This document shows positions 24,136-36,240 of a stretch of 64,000 nucleotides of DNA, piece after piece. How positions within the stretch are numbered: position 1 is the stretch's first letter; every line of letters starts with the position of its first letter. The stretch is taken from assembly GCA_021292165.1 (NCBI GenBank), contig CM037880.1:207850255-207914254 (forward strand). Reading direction: 5' to 3'. This DNA comes from Shinisaurus crocodilurus. Lineage: Eukaryota > Chordata > Lepidosauria > Squamata > Shinisauridae. Position numbers and translations under genes: made by a program. The notes beneath the pieces were generated by a model that did not search any database, had not been told where the DNA came from, and was given only the letters and a program-made list of their open reading frames with translations.

Positions 24136-26180
24136 CAAAGTTATTCTTTCCCTGTTGTAGAGTTATTCTTACTCATGTTTGCCTGGTATAAATAAGAGCT
24201 ATGCTTTCTTTGAGTTAAAAGAAGAACTTCATATCTGCAGAAAAATACAGGTTTGTTTTTTTTAAAAAAGATTTGCACAATGATGTGGAAATTGGGCAGA
24301 ACAAACTTATTGAATATGTGTGAAACTGACACTGAACAGATATGGACTGATTCATACTTCCCTATACTTCAGTGCTGTTAGAAATAATAAATGAATTAGG
24401 AAAAATAAATCCTACTATTGGTACAGCTAGAAAGCATATGGGTATGTTCAAATGCTATAAATTCCCAAATGTTTGCCAGTATGTGCAGAAAGATCTTCTG
24501 CCAAATGTTGTTCTCTTCTTGTTAGACTAGTCAAATGTTGAATTCACATTAGTTGGTTTTTAATACCATGATTGAAATTGCCATGTTTTAACATACATTC
24601 ATGATAAGTGTTTGAACACTTGAAAACAATATCCATCAATATGGAGAGGTTTTCATGTGATAAACTCATCACGCCCAAAAATGGATTGTCTGAATCCATC
24701 CACTAAAAGGATTCAGAACAAGTTATTTACCATGGTTACCAGAAAATAGCAATAGTTTCATAGCACTCTTCTTATAAACTCAGTTAAATATGCTCTGCAT
24801 TTGCTAAATGCTAATGAGGACTGGATTGCTTATCTTTAGGCTATGAAAACCAAGATTTAAAAGTTTCATGTTTGCATTCATTATTGGGATCTTTACTTAG
24901 ACCAAACAAATAGAATGCATGTATTTATCTGATTGCCTTATACTGTCTGTTATGGTTAATGTTGTTAATTGTTTGTTATACCGATATCTGCTTTTATCCT
25001 GCTCTAAAACATCGAACATGATTTATTCATACTGTGGGATTTTTCACAAGGAAGGTATTTCCAGTTGAGTCCAAAACACACCATACATGACCATATCAAA
25101 TGAGAAATCTTTCAGCAAACAATAAACTGAACTGGCATCTGTCAATATAAAAAAAGAATATTGAGGAAAAAGAAAAATCTCAGAATTTTTCTCAGAAAAA
25201 TGTATTCTGAGACATTTGGGTTCAGTCCTATTTGGGACTCCCTCACTCAGAACTGGCATCACTGGGCAAATGCAGAGGTGCATGCACCAGTAGAGGGCCT
25301 ACTGCTGTCCTTTGGATCCCCTTGGCCTTGTTGCTGTTCCTACTCCACTTAGCAGGCTCTGGGTTGTAGATGATGGTGTCCTCCTGCCAGTGGAATAGCC
25401 ACTGCTGGTGAAACAAATTTCCCCTTTTCCTCCCGAATATGTAACAGAAGGTTGGGGACCTTTCTGAATCAGATTTGGGGAGGTGGGGGCTGCAGGGGGA
25501 GGGAAACACCCACTGTGCAAGAAGATGAATTTAGCCCTCTCCCTGTTCACTTGCCCTAATGCAAATCATGACAATAGAAAGAAGGAGCAGAAACCTTCAA
25601 TTGCTTTGTCCTATCCCTCTGGGCAGTGGTGAGAATTGAGTTTGCAAGGAGAAGGTAAGAAAATGAGTAGCAGTGACAGTGGTGAGAAAAAAGTGGACAC
25701 AGTCAGGGAGAGGGATCCACACTGAAGGCATCTTGCACAAAACCATTCCTGCACCCAGTCCCTGCAGGCTTCAAGCAAGGATAAAGTCGTGTCTGGGACT
25801 GGGGGAAGAGGTGGAGAACGCTGGCAATGCAGATATGTGGATACATGTAATATCTACCTCAGATATAGGGTGGAGCTTAAGGGCCTTATTCAAGCCTGCT
25901 CCACCCCAAAGTCGGCCAGTTGAATCTTCTGGCACCCATTCTTCCCTCTTATGGTTTCAGTGTAGGCTTATCTCGATGCCTAGAGACCAAGTAGGAATTT
26001 TTGGCTTTTCCCCAATTGGTCTGGTTGGACAGATTGATTTGCCTACTTGACAATGATTGCTAGGGGAGGTGTAAATAGCCAAGGCTGTCATGTTATCATT
26101 GTTTACAGTTGAATTGTTTACAAGTGTCACTGACATTTCCGTTGTTTTATGGGGAGTTTGGGGTTGTGTTTTTAGTGGAT
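24136..26180. other. intron sequence without a supported gene
   Basis: ORFs of 80-125 codons at 25243-26050 on both strands have no recognisable domain or splice context, and I treat them as chance. No named repeat. Confidence 0.35.
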
Positions 26181-26184
26181 AATA

Positions 26185-26264
26185 GTTTTAGCAGTTGTAC
26201 ATTTTTTTATATTTTAATTTTGTGGCAGGTCTCCTTGAGTCTTTTTTGAGAAAGGCATCTAAGA

Positions 26265-26307
<43 letters not shown>
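26185..26307 (+). mobile_element. LINE 3' end with (AAT)n tail
   Basis: ttttaattttgtggcaggtc and tccttgagtcttttttgaga look like a LINE 3' UTR that runs straight into (AAT)n at about 26265-26307. The R4-like element starts at the end of this array. Confidence 0.5.
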
Positions 26308-27089
26308 GCAGCTGCACAAGAGCAAGCACTTTGGACCAATGTAATTAGAGTAAAAATTGAAAAAACTGGAATGGATAGTAAATGTAGGCTCTGTAAAGAA
26401 ATGGATGAGACATTCCTGCATTGAGCAGGGGGTTGGACTCGATGGCCTTGTAGGCCCCTTCCATCTCTATAATCTATGAATCTATGAATCTATATTATTA
26501 GTGAATGCAATAAGATCGCACAGATTGATTACAAAGGACACCATAGCCAAGTTGCGGCACTGCTACATTGGAATTTGTGAAAGAACTATGAGATACCATC
26601 TGTAAAATACTGGTGAGAACCTGAAAAGGTGGTTGAGAATGAAGGAAAGATGGTTAAGATCTTGTGGGACTTTAAAATCCAAACTGATAAGAAGCTCGAG
26701 CACAATACCCCAGACATCACTGTGGTTGAGAAAAACTTAGTTAAGCTGATTGATGTGGCGATCCCAGGTGACAGCCGGGTAGAAGAAAAAGAGATTTAAA
26801 AGATCACGAAATATCAGGATTTGAAAATTGAAGTACAGCATCTCTGGGAGAAAAGAACAACAGTGATTCCAGTAGTGATAGGAGCATTAGGGGCAATCCC
26901 AAAAGGGTTGAAAAAACACTTGAGTGCAATTGGTATTGATAAGATCACGATAGAGCAGTTACAAAGAGTAGCACTACTAGGTACTAGCTGCATTATCAGA
27001 CGATACCCCACTATCTGTTAGGTACTGGGTTGTACTTAAGCAGTGGGGTTCCAAAAATCCGGTCCAAACATCTGGTGGATCGTGGATAT

Positions 27090-27143
<54 letters not shown>
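26308..27143 (+). mobile_element. R4/Dong-like LINE, 5'-truncated, split by a CR1 tail
   Basis: The first part (to about 26420) decodes to EQALWTNVIRVKIEK...CRLCKEMDETFLH, the zinc-knuckle region of site-specific LINEs. The frame resumes at 26494 as IISECNKIAQIDYK. Downstream is the restriction-like endonuclease region: TPDITVV ... LIDVAIPGDSRVEE has the PD...D motif, then KYQDLKIEVQHLWEK and VIPVVIGALGAIPKGLKKHL. The coding part ends with a stop at about 27021. The 3' UTR ends in (AAT)n (about 27092-27143). At least two in-frame stops (near 26610 and 26800) show it is dead. Confidence 0.85.
26412..26493 (+). mobile_element. CR1 3' tail inserted in the R4-like LINE
   Basis: tgcattgagcagggggttgg...ccccttccatctctataatc, ending with ctatgaat repeats, is a CR1 terminus. 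It interrupts the R4 reading frame exactly between FLH and IISEC. Confidence 0.85.
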
Positions 27144-27145
<2 letters not shown>

Positions 27146-28890
27146 CATGACAGGGATGTGTGGACAATTTCATAGGTAGGAGTGAGCCGTGAGCACACTT
27201 GGGTGAGCACATTCATACTTTACAGGGGAATGGTGACTCCCAAGACCTAGAAAATGTGACCTGTGGGCAGAGTAAGGAACACCTTTGGGACAAATGTGAC
27301 TCACTCATTCAGAATTGTGGGGCTTCAAGGGGGGGCACTGATTCAGGAAGGCCTTCCTCCTCACCTGTAAATATAAAGCATAGAGGAAGGAGTGGAATTA
27401 ATTACTGCCTCCCCCTGGATCAAGATAGGCTTTCCCAAAGGGCATTATTCATAGTTGCCTGCTAACCTAGAGAACTAGCATTGCACATAGTCACTGACTT
27501 GTGCAGATCCGTCTGTAAGATGGGTAAATCAATGTGGCTCTTGTTCAACCCATATATCTTTGTCTTGCCTCTTTATTTCCAGTTTCTGGGCACAATAGAC
27601 TCCCAAAGCCTGGAGTTGTCAATGGTCTCACTGAATTAGAATGAAAGCATACATAATCACAACTAACCCATGGAGTCTGTTTAGATAAGGATAATAATTC
27701 AAACGATTGTCAGAATTCAATTTTTGCATATAGTATGGCCATAAAGCTAACCTAAATATTCTTCTCATCTGATGGTGAGATTTTGTCTTTTATTTGTATT
27801 TTAGAATGTGTCTTCGGTTGCCTTTTTCTCCTTTTAAAATTGAATAAATTCATCACTCGTTCACTCAATTCAGTTCTTTGTATTTAACGCTGTTATTGAA
27901 GAATGGCTTGCCATGAAAAGATTTATTACATAATCATTTTTATTCACATTTGTTATGTAGCTATAAACATGGCTATTGATATTTTAGAGGAATACTTTCT
28001 CCACTCTCTCCATTAACACTTACAAAATATTTCATTTCTTTGACATTACTTTGCTATCTAATGTCATTATTCTTAAATTTATCTAGTTCATCTTTTGTGG
28101 AAGGAAATATTTGGTAGGAATTGAAAGCAAATGTTAGATTGCTTCATAGTACTGTGCTGATATTTTTGACTCTTTTCTCCCTCCCCTGCCATTCATGGGG
28201 TGGAGGGGCAGAAAGAACACAGAAAGAAAGGTGTATATGTGAGAACTTCAGAGAAATCTTCAAGGGTGGGTGTGGGGTTTGTGTATTCTTGCTCTCTTAC
28301 TGTAGAAACACTATGAAATAGCTGAGTGGAGTGTGTACTTCCTTTTAACCTTTCCTTTTTTTTAACAGCTTCACACCTGTCTCTGCCACACTTGTCAGAC
28401 TTCCATGCTAGCTGGAATGCCCATGGGAGCACATCAAGTCATGACGTCTTCCCAATGTCATTTCAGGAACTGCAGCTGGCTGGGAGATGGCATGAGGAAC
28501 AGTAGATAGCCAGAAGATTTCTTTCTTTCATTTTTAAGGGAGGACATCAGAGGTGGTTGTTGTTGTTGTTGTTTTTAAGTGAAATGGAGACCAGCACAAA
28601 GCAGTAAAGAAAAAAGAACTTAAAAGGCATAGCACACTCCACTCACTTCCTCATAATGTTATTATGGTAATAGAGCAAGTATACACAAAGCCCTCACTTC
28701 CCTCAAAGATTTCTCTGAAGTTCTCCTCCTGCCCCCACCAAAGAAAGCCGCAGAAAAATAAGGCCTGCTTTTGCATGGAGTTGGGGGTTCAGTTCAGCAC
28801 AATCACTTCATAAACCAATGTTTTGATAAAGAACAGAGTAAATCAATAGTTACCATGATTATTACCCACATTTACGGTACACTTAATATA
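27144..28890. other. intron sequence, nothing supported
   Basis: A (TTG)n stretch near 28556-28573. The remainder has only chance ORFs. Confidence 0.35.
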
Positions 28891-28977
28891 TGTGCAGCAC
28901 AATCCTATGTACATTTAGAGCACAATCCTATGCAAGTCCTACTTATTTCTGTTTGAACATGCATAGGATTGCACCCT
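28891..28977. mobile_element. AATCCTATGCA-family palindromic element, duplicated left end
   Basis: Two successive left ends (cagcacaatcctatgtac and gagcacaatcctatgcaa) face one right end (catgcataggattgcaccc). Confidence 0.6.
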
Positions 28978-29194
28978 TATTCACAAAATCTGTTATGTTC
29001 AATGGGACTTGCTTGTGCTAAAATAAGCATACATAGCATTTTGCCCTTATTGTAATTCCAGAAATGTCATGGTTACAGATTGAAAATGCACACAGGAATA
29101 TAGGAATGGGTTAGAAAATTAATTAGCTATGCCCACACTTATTTATTCATCTTACAAAAGAAATGGGGAATGCCTTCATCCAAGAGTGTTTGCA

Positions 29195-29360
29195 GTGTAA
29201 ATAAAGTCAGAGATAAAGTTTCCGACTTTGACTAAGTCTGCTTTGAAACTCATAGGGTGACCTTGAGACAGTCTTCTTCTTTCAGCCTAGGCTACCTCAT
29301 AGAGTTGTTGTGGAAGATGGAATAGGGAGGACTGACTATGTTGCAAAAAAAAAAAAAAAG
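29195..29360 (+). mobile_element. probable old tRNA-type SINE with poly(A)
   Basis: The tail gctacctcatagagttgttg followed by tggaagatggaatagggagg resembles the body of the SINE at 58163-58413. It ends in a 15 bp A-run (about 29345-29359). Confidence 0.4.
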
Positions 29361-29984
29361 GATAAAAAGAGAATAATGAATAAACTGAGGATGTGCAAAA
29401 TCTTCCTCAGAAATTGTGCTAGTCTCATTGAAACTTTTGGGCTTCCATTAAAATTCCTCAAACATTTCTTCTGAGGTGCTCCACCTCCATCCCCATCTCC
29501 CAAATTTTACTTCAGATTCATTTGAGGGGAAATTTCAGTGGCAGCATTAGCCCAGTTTTTCTGGTTGGAAATGTTTACTGTGTATAAACCTCTTCAATAC
29601 ACCAGACTTCTGCTTGTGATGTATTTTGATATATTGTGTAAGTTTTTCTTTAGTGGCCTGGTAGGTACATGGCAATGCCTTTCTGCAAGGTTCCATGCAG
29701 GGTTCTGCAAGGTTCAATGCCTTTCCAGTTCCATGCATCTGTTACTACTTTTCTTAATCACAATTTTTTAAAAAAGGAAACCGCCAGGCACAATCAGTTA
29801 GGCGGAACATTAAGCTCTGGTGCCAAGTACCAGTCAACCATCAACTGGTGGCATGGTAGACATTGTTGATGTCTATTGGCAAGATATGTGTGCCAAGGCT
29901 TGAGCCTTCCTATAAGACCTTGTTCTGTCTTACCTTCGTTCCTATATGTTTGGTAGCAATTACACAGTGGAGATGCTCAATGGA

Positions 29985-30110
29985 CTCTGTTAGCTGACTA
30001 GCAGCAGAATGCCAGAATTTCAGACAGGAGACTTTCCCAGCCCTCCCTGGAGATATCAGGGATTGAACTTTTTTGCATGCAAAGCATATGCTCCACTACC
30101 AAGCTGTAAT
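29985..30110 (-). mobile_element. tRNA-derived SINE (Ala-like head)
   Basis: On the minus strand, agcttggtagtggagcatat (box A side) and agttcaatccctgatatctc (box B) precede cagggagggctgggaaagtc. Same family as 11393-11545. Confidence 0.75.
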
Positions 30111-30364
30111 TCTTCTCTTCATGTATTCTAGGTCTGAGCCCTGCCGCTGAACACCAGTTCTGTAACTAGCTAAGCCTTCGTGATCGCATGTGCAAATTAT
30201 GCCCTGAATGCTGGAATGAACTTGGCTCTAGGAAAGTGCTTACAGAATAATTCCTTCCTACTAAAAATACCCTTTTCCCATTCTGTAAATTTGATGAATT
30301 GAGTCAATATATTGGCTAGGAAAGCAGCCCCCATAAATCAGTCATGAACTCAGTTAGTGGCAAA

Positions 30365-30450
30365 TACTGAGAATATTAGAATAGCCCTCCCTGCTAGATC
30401 AGACCAAAGTTCCATCTAATCTAGCTTGGCCAATCAGATGCCTTTGGGAA
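30365..30450 (-). mobile_element. degenerate CR1 3' end
   Basis: tgctagatcagaccaaagtt followed by ccatctaatctagc matches the reversed CR1 terminus with several changes. Confidence 0.55.
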
Positions 30451-31908
30451 GCTACAAGAAGAGTTTGAAGGCAATAATGTTCTCTCACTGGTGCCCATTA
30501 TCTCAGTCTCACCTACAGTATGAGAGTAATAATCCTGGCTTACATGGTGGTTGTAAGAATTGCTAAGATAATATATGTCAATTAATTTGAACTCCAGGAA
30601 TGCACTATGTAAATATTAAATATCTTTACTATTAGTAATAATATTCAATGTTTGGCTTTTTTTAAAAAAAATTAAGTATCCATTAACATGCATAGGATTG
30701 TGCTGCATGGTAATCATGTCATCCCAATTTACTTGTTTTTAAAAGATTGAAGCTAAAGGTTGAAACTGAATGGTTAGTTAATTATGCTTATTCTTTTGAT
30801 AGGTTTTCTTGTGCTTTGGTGTATAAAGCCAGTGAGGAAATTCCTCCGTCGGCCCTCTGCACAGAATTAAATATCACCTGAAGTTAATAGCCTTGGTAAA
30901 TGTTTGCTTAGTCAGTATCTGTCTAACTATCTACCTATCACCCACCTATCATTTGATTACCCTTGGCCTTTCTCAGAATGTTGATGTATAAGCATTTAGC
31001 GCAAAATCAGCACTATCAAGTTACTTAACTTTCACCATACACCAGGGAGACGTGAGGGCCATGTAATTAAAACTGTAGAATTGTCAGTGGTTAAGCTCAA
31101 TTAAGAACCACAGCATACATAATTTTAATAGCTAATATTAAGTGACAACAATGGCTGAATATTTATAATATGAGCATCCTTTTATACATTACTGAAATGC
31201 ATGATTCCCAATAAAAGGTGAAAGAAAAGCTAGAGAGGTTGCCAGCTGCTTCAGTGCTTTCACTGGGTTGAGATTCAATAACAGCTATACAAGGGAAAGA
31301 GTATTGAAGCAGATAAAAGAGGGGGAAAGAAGTGGGAGGGATGCGGGCTAGTGTTACAGAGTATATAAAATGCCAGCTTTGACTGATGTGATATTATATA
31401 ATTGTTGTGAATAGTTTTGTTGGATATAATATTTTACTTAAAGCATGTCTGGTAGGAGCATGTAAGGAATATAACATCAGTTTGGATTCCATTCCTTTTC
31501 ATTGTTGAAAACTTAGTCCATTTTGTGTCCATTTATTTATTTTTATTTTCAGTCACTTTGATCTTTGGGTGTCTTTTTAAAGCATTTGGGGGGGGGCACC
31601 TGGCAGCAGAGCTAACGTTGGCACCTGCTCTTGGTGGCCGCCATTTTGTTTCTTTTACAATGCAGCATCATTCTGATGCAGCATCATTCTGGGGCATTTG
31701 GGAGTGGAAAATGGCAGCCACCAGCGGGAGCAGCAATTTGCATCAGGCATTCTGGGTGGGGACAGGTAAGCCTTCCCCTGCCAATCCCTGAATTCTATGG
31801 ATATAATGAATAGGTATGAATGGGAGTCCCAAACTGACTCTTGTTGTGGGATGAAAGAAAACTGAACTGAATGGGCCCTATTGGGTTCAATTATTCATTT
31901 TTCCTGAA
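30451..31908. other. intron sequence, nothing supported
   Basis: Overlapping ORFs at 31525-31813 are in a G-rich stretch with no recognisable domain. No named repeat. Confidence 0.3.
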
Positions 31909-32195
31909 CAGGGCCAGTCCAAGGCATTTTACTGCCAGAGGTGAAGGACAAGATGGTGCCTCTCCTCGCTCCATACAAAAGTCAACCAGACTTGCAGTTG
32001 AATTTTACTTCAACAATAGCAATGGGACAGCATTCTCTGCTGCACCTGAGGACAGCAGGCTAGTTTAGGCAGTGCAGGGCAGGCCACATGGTACACACAG
32101 TTCTGTCCCCCAATAACTTGTCACCCCATCCCACCTCACAGCATCTGCCACCTCAGGTGGCTGTTTCACCCTGGCTAATGGTAGGGCTATCCCTG
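31909..32195. mobile_element. hAT-type MITE, 287 bp, with TSD
   Basis: Termini CAGGGCCAGTCC and GGGCTATCCCTG. Flanking octamers TTCCTGAA (31901-31908) and GTCCTGAA (32196-32203) agree at 7 of 8 positions. The left terminus shares CAGGGCCAGT with the elements at 38145 and 56666. Confidence 0.8.
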
Positions 32196-32405
32196 GTCCT
32201 GAAATGAATGGACAAATTTAGTATGTATGGGCAGGAAAATGATTTTGGAAAGGTGAGATGCAGTTTTGTAATTGTTCTATGTGTGTGTCTTGTGGATTTC
32301 CATACACTTGTATCAGTTAAGAATATATTGTCTAGTGTAGAAATGGCCACACCGTCTTCATCCTGAAATATATGCTGGAGAGCAGATCCAGTTCATGTAT
32401 CAGGT

Positions 32406-32436
<31 letters not shown>

Positions 32437-35162
32437 CATTACTTCATTTTTTCTCCCATATCTATCTTCCCAATTTTTCAGTTCAACAAATGAAGCTGTG
32501 CTTTGTATCACATCCTTTATTGAGAGGACATGATTCTTTCTCCATTCTTGCATTCATCCTGTAGAATTAATTGCCATGGAAATATGCCAGGATTCTTTCC
32601 TTACTCATTCTGGCATGAGGTTAATAAAATTTTCTTATTTAACAAGAACTTTTAAAAACATTATACATTTTAAATCCTTTACAAGCATTTGAAGTCTTTG
32701 AATACTTGATGATAATAATTTACATTTTAAATGTTGCTAATGAGATTTCTGCTGCTTCTGCTGCTACTTTCTTGTTTACTTTAATGCATTGGTGTGTTAA
32801 TGTTTTGTTTCTTTTACAAATTTGTGCAGTAGTTTGAGCATTTTTAATAGACAAGCAGTTAAAATTTTATAAATAAATTGCAAATATGCTCTGCCTTCTA
32901 CATGAGGCAGAGTTACATCTGCAAACATTCAACAAGGAAATAATTCGTAGAGTTCTGGTCCTTGAGGAAGAATCTGAACACTTAGCGTAGGCGATGATTA
33001 AACTTATTTAATGCTGAAGCTGGCATTTCAGAAGACAGCATAAGGCATTATTTTACTTCTATAAATAAAGATGCCACACATGTTGCAAGCACAGAAGGAA
33101 AGTGCAAGAGTTATTTTTGTCCCCTTGCCTCCAAAATAATTATGTGGGTATATTTTTGTGGATTGAGCCTGCTTTAAAAAATGTTCCCTCTTCACTGACA
33201 CACAAATTTGCACGCAGACACAATACCCCAAAGTATTCACCTCAGTTAATCAACCTGCCCTGATAATTTATCTAGGGAAACAGGATAAACGTATGCTCCA
33301 ACTGTCCCTGTTTACTAATAATTGACCCATGGGGAGGGGGGTTTACTAACCATGCCTGGTAAATAATTGTCTCTGTTTAGTCCCTTTTTATTGCCTTTTG
33401 AGGATGCCTTATTTAAATATTAGTCTGAGTTGTTGGAATTGACATTCTTCATGATTTAGTCCCCCCCTCCCCACAGTGTGGGTCTGAGTAGGTAGTGGAC
33501 ATATCCTGTCTGTAGCGCACGTCCATGTAAATGCTTATACATGAATATTAGGTTGCCATGTAGTGAGCAGCTTGCAATTTCACATGCTTGTGTGGCTACT
33601 TTTGAACTGCTGATAACAGATTGTAGGACCCAGAACTGGGTTTTTTTTCCCTAGCATAATTTTAATATAAAGAATAGACACCTCTTTCTTCGGCTTTTAA
33701 AACAGAACAGGAGAGTTCCTGAATACACCATACAACAGATGCCTTCAGAAATGTGCATGGGGCAAGAAAATGGACAATGATCCTTGGTGTGAAGGAGCAA
33801 GGGAGTTGCCCTCACTAGTCCCAACAATGTAGGCAGCGACAGAAGGTTGCCCAGGCTGAACATCAACCCAGCAAGTTAGGCTGCCACCACCCATTACGTC
33901 CAACTCAGCCTGAGCCAGGGGACAGACTTTACAGGACACCCCTAAGACTTATGAAATGGGGTGGGGGCAGCCAACTAGCACCCTCTATTTTTAAGGCTTA
34001 GGCCTGAAACCTGGAACCATAGCATTTACCAAGAGGAAGACTCTGAATTTAGTACTGAGGCAATTTAGAATGAAGCATGCAGATAACCAGCTATAAGAGG
34101 TAGTGAGTTTATTGGGGAAGGGGAATAAAAAGACATAGAAGCACCAGAGTAACATTTGGAAACAATACTTAAAGTCAAAAATAACAAAGTACCTAAACCT
34201 GCCTATATTTACCTAAGCATGGGTGTTTCAATAGGACAGGGCCCAAACGAAGATACTTAAGAGTCCAAAGCAAAGGCAAGTTGAAGACAATGGGCAGCTG
34301 TAACCCCCTTGGTTATATGCTCAAGCCCCTGGCAACTCTAAGGTGATCCTTGTTAGCCAATCACAAACTGGTTAGAATAGTTTTTTCAGGCCCCCAAAGA
34401 GAGGTGAGGGTTCCCACGGGAACACAGCTGAGATCACTCAGTCCACATAACTGGCCTTGTTCTTATCTTGCTAGAGACATCACAAGATAACACACATGCA
34501 GGGGTTTACCACAGACTGCTAGGACACAAAAAGAAAATGGAGTTCTTGACACTTGGTATGAGATTAATAGGGGTGTGTAGGCACATCTCCCTATTTCCCT
34601 TTATAGAATGTTTTAGGGGTAAATGATGCAAAAAGAGAAAAGTCTGTGAAGCATCAGGAAATAGGTTAAGCTTGATGAAATGTAGTTTCTTAACTGAACA
34701 GTAGAGAGCCCCAGTGAAGTAACTATGGCCATTTAAATATGGTAGTGCTGCTAACTATAGAAGCATCAATTAAGGGCAGGAGGCAGAAGGAAGAAACACT
34801 GTTTTGAGCCATCTTACTTAGCACTATTGATTTTCTTTCTGCTTTAGGCCCCTTACTTCACACTTCCACTTTCACACTGTACCCAGAACACATTGTTTAC
34901 ATTTGATCCTTTTAGTTTATCAAAAAATCTTGGATCAGAGAACACTATGGAAACTAAAAACTATATTTATGCTTCTGAGGAATTGGCTATAAACATTATT
35001 AGTTCCAAAGAGAGAGAAATGCACTTTGGAAAAATATATATTTCTCCAATGTAAGAAGCAAACAGTACTAATTATCAACATACACTATCATCAGCATCAA
35101 CAGCAAGATTTTACAGCTTCTCATTTTGTATGTTAGTTTGAAGACATGAAGAGAACATTTTT
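32196..35162. other. intron sequence, simple repeat only
   Basis: (AC)n at about 32406-32434. About 3 kb otherwise without a recognisable gene or repeat. The stretch 33960-34560 looks atypical, but I cannot assign it. Confidence 0.35.
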
Positions 35163-35815
35163 TATTTATTTATTTATTTATTATATTTATCAATCGCCCA
35201 TCTGGCCGGTCACCCGGCCACCCTGGGCGATGTACAATTAAAATACAACAAAACAACACAATAAAATATAACAATTAAAACAATATAAAAAATTCTCATT
35301 AAAAACCTAACCCACCCCATATTCCCGCCTGAACAGCCATGTTTTTAATGCACGGCGGAAGCTCATCACGGAGGGGGCATGGCGAAGGTCACTAGGGAGG
35401 GAGTTCCATAATGTGGGGGCCGCCACAGAGAAGGCCCTCTTCCTAGTCCCCACCAGCCTGGCTGCTCTGGCTGATGGGATAAGGAGAAGGCCGTCCGTGG
35501 CAGACCTTGTTGAGCGGCCTACTTGATGTTGCTGGAGGCGCTCCTTGAGATAAGCTGGGCCGGAGCCGTGTAGGGTTTTAAAGGTCAAAACCAATACCTT
35601 GAATTCGGCTCGGCAAGCAACTGGTAGCCAGTGCAACTCATTAAGCACTGGCGTGATGTGATCACGCCGGCGGCTGCCCTTAATCAGGTGAGCCGCCGCG
35701 TTCTGTACCAGCTGAAGCTTCCGGACCATCTTCAAGGGTAACCCCACGTAGAGCGCATTACAGATTAATTCCAAGTGCTGATTCGTAAGCCCAAAATGGC
35801 TTGGAATCAAGATAC
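35163..35815 (-). mobile_element. L2-like LINE 3' end
   Basis: The minus-strand ORF and its 3' UTR (gcccatctggccggtcaccc) end in a TTTA-rich tail at 35163-35185. It is joined directly to a SINE at 35818 and followed by another LINE piece at 36063. Confidence 0.85.
35307..35810 (-). pseudogene. L2-like LINE ORF2 C-terminal fragment, 167 codons open
   Basis: This is an uninterrupted but N-terminally truncated frame. It contains the post-RT region conserved in L2/CR1-group LINEs: LQLVQNAAAHLIKGSRRRD, then ITPVLNELHWLPV, then FKVLVLTFKTLHGSGPAYL, then RAFSVAAPTLWNSLPSDLR. The catalytic RT motifs (the Y/FADD block) and the endonuclease are absent, so it cannot act alone. Its openness over 500 bp suggests a fairly recent insertion. 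Related but more decayed pieces lie at 13535, 36063, 52960, 54515 and 60480. Confidence 0.85.
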
Positions 35816-35817
35816 AG

Positions 35818-36062
35818 TAATTTATTTATTTATTATATTTATACCCCGCCTTTTTTCCTGCAAGGAACCCAAGGCGGCTTACATAATCCTCCTCCTCCTC
35901 CTCTCCATTGTATCCTCACAACAACCCTGTGAGGTAGGTTAGGCTGAGAGTCAGTGACTGGCCCAAAGTCACCCAGTGAGTTTCATGGCCGAGCGGGGAT
36001 TAGAACCCAGATCTCCGGACTCCCAGTCCAACACTCTTACCACTACGCCACACTGGCTCTCA
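35818..36062 (-). mobile_element. tRNA-derived SINE with LINE-like tail
   Basis: On the minus strand, gagagccagtgtggcgtagt and ggtaagagtgttggactggg (box A region) are followed by tctgggttctaatcccc (box B). The LINE-like tail has acagggttgttgtgaggat and aaaggcggggtataaatata. Copies also at 49309-49558 (-) and 58163-58413 (+). Confidence 0.85.
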
Positions 36063-36240
36063 GATGGTGGTGGAACCAAGAGAAGGGCCTCCCCTGAAGA
36101 TCTCAGGGTATGGGCAGGCTCATAAGGGAGAATACGGTCTTTCAGATAACCTGGACTTGAACCATACTTCTGAAAAGGGCTACTAACCAATTCCAAGTAA
36201 ATCCTGTTCAAATTAGTGCTGAACAGAAATGGCTACTTCA
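36063..36240 (-). pseudogene. L2-like LINE ORF2 fragment, second subfamily
   Basis: The minus-strand frame ends PGYLKDRILPYEPAHTLRSS GEALLLVPPP, homologous to the + strand piece at 60700-60900 (GPGYLMDCLLPYIPAWTLRS). The SINE at 35818-36062 abuts it. Confidence 0.7.

Noticed and set aside
25243..26050. Overlapping ORFs of 80-125 codons as possible genes
   Set aside because: No domain, no splice sites in suitable places, no codon pattern; open frames occur on both strands.
33940..34560. Possible LTR or endogenous retrovirus
   Set aside because: No paired terminal repeats, primer-binding site, or gag/pol motifs could be found.
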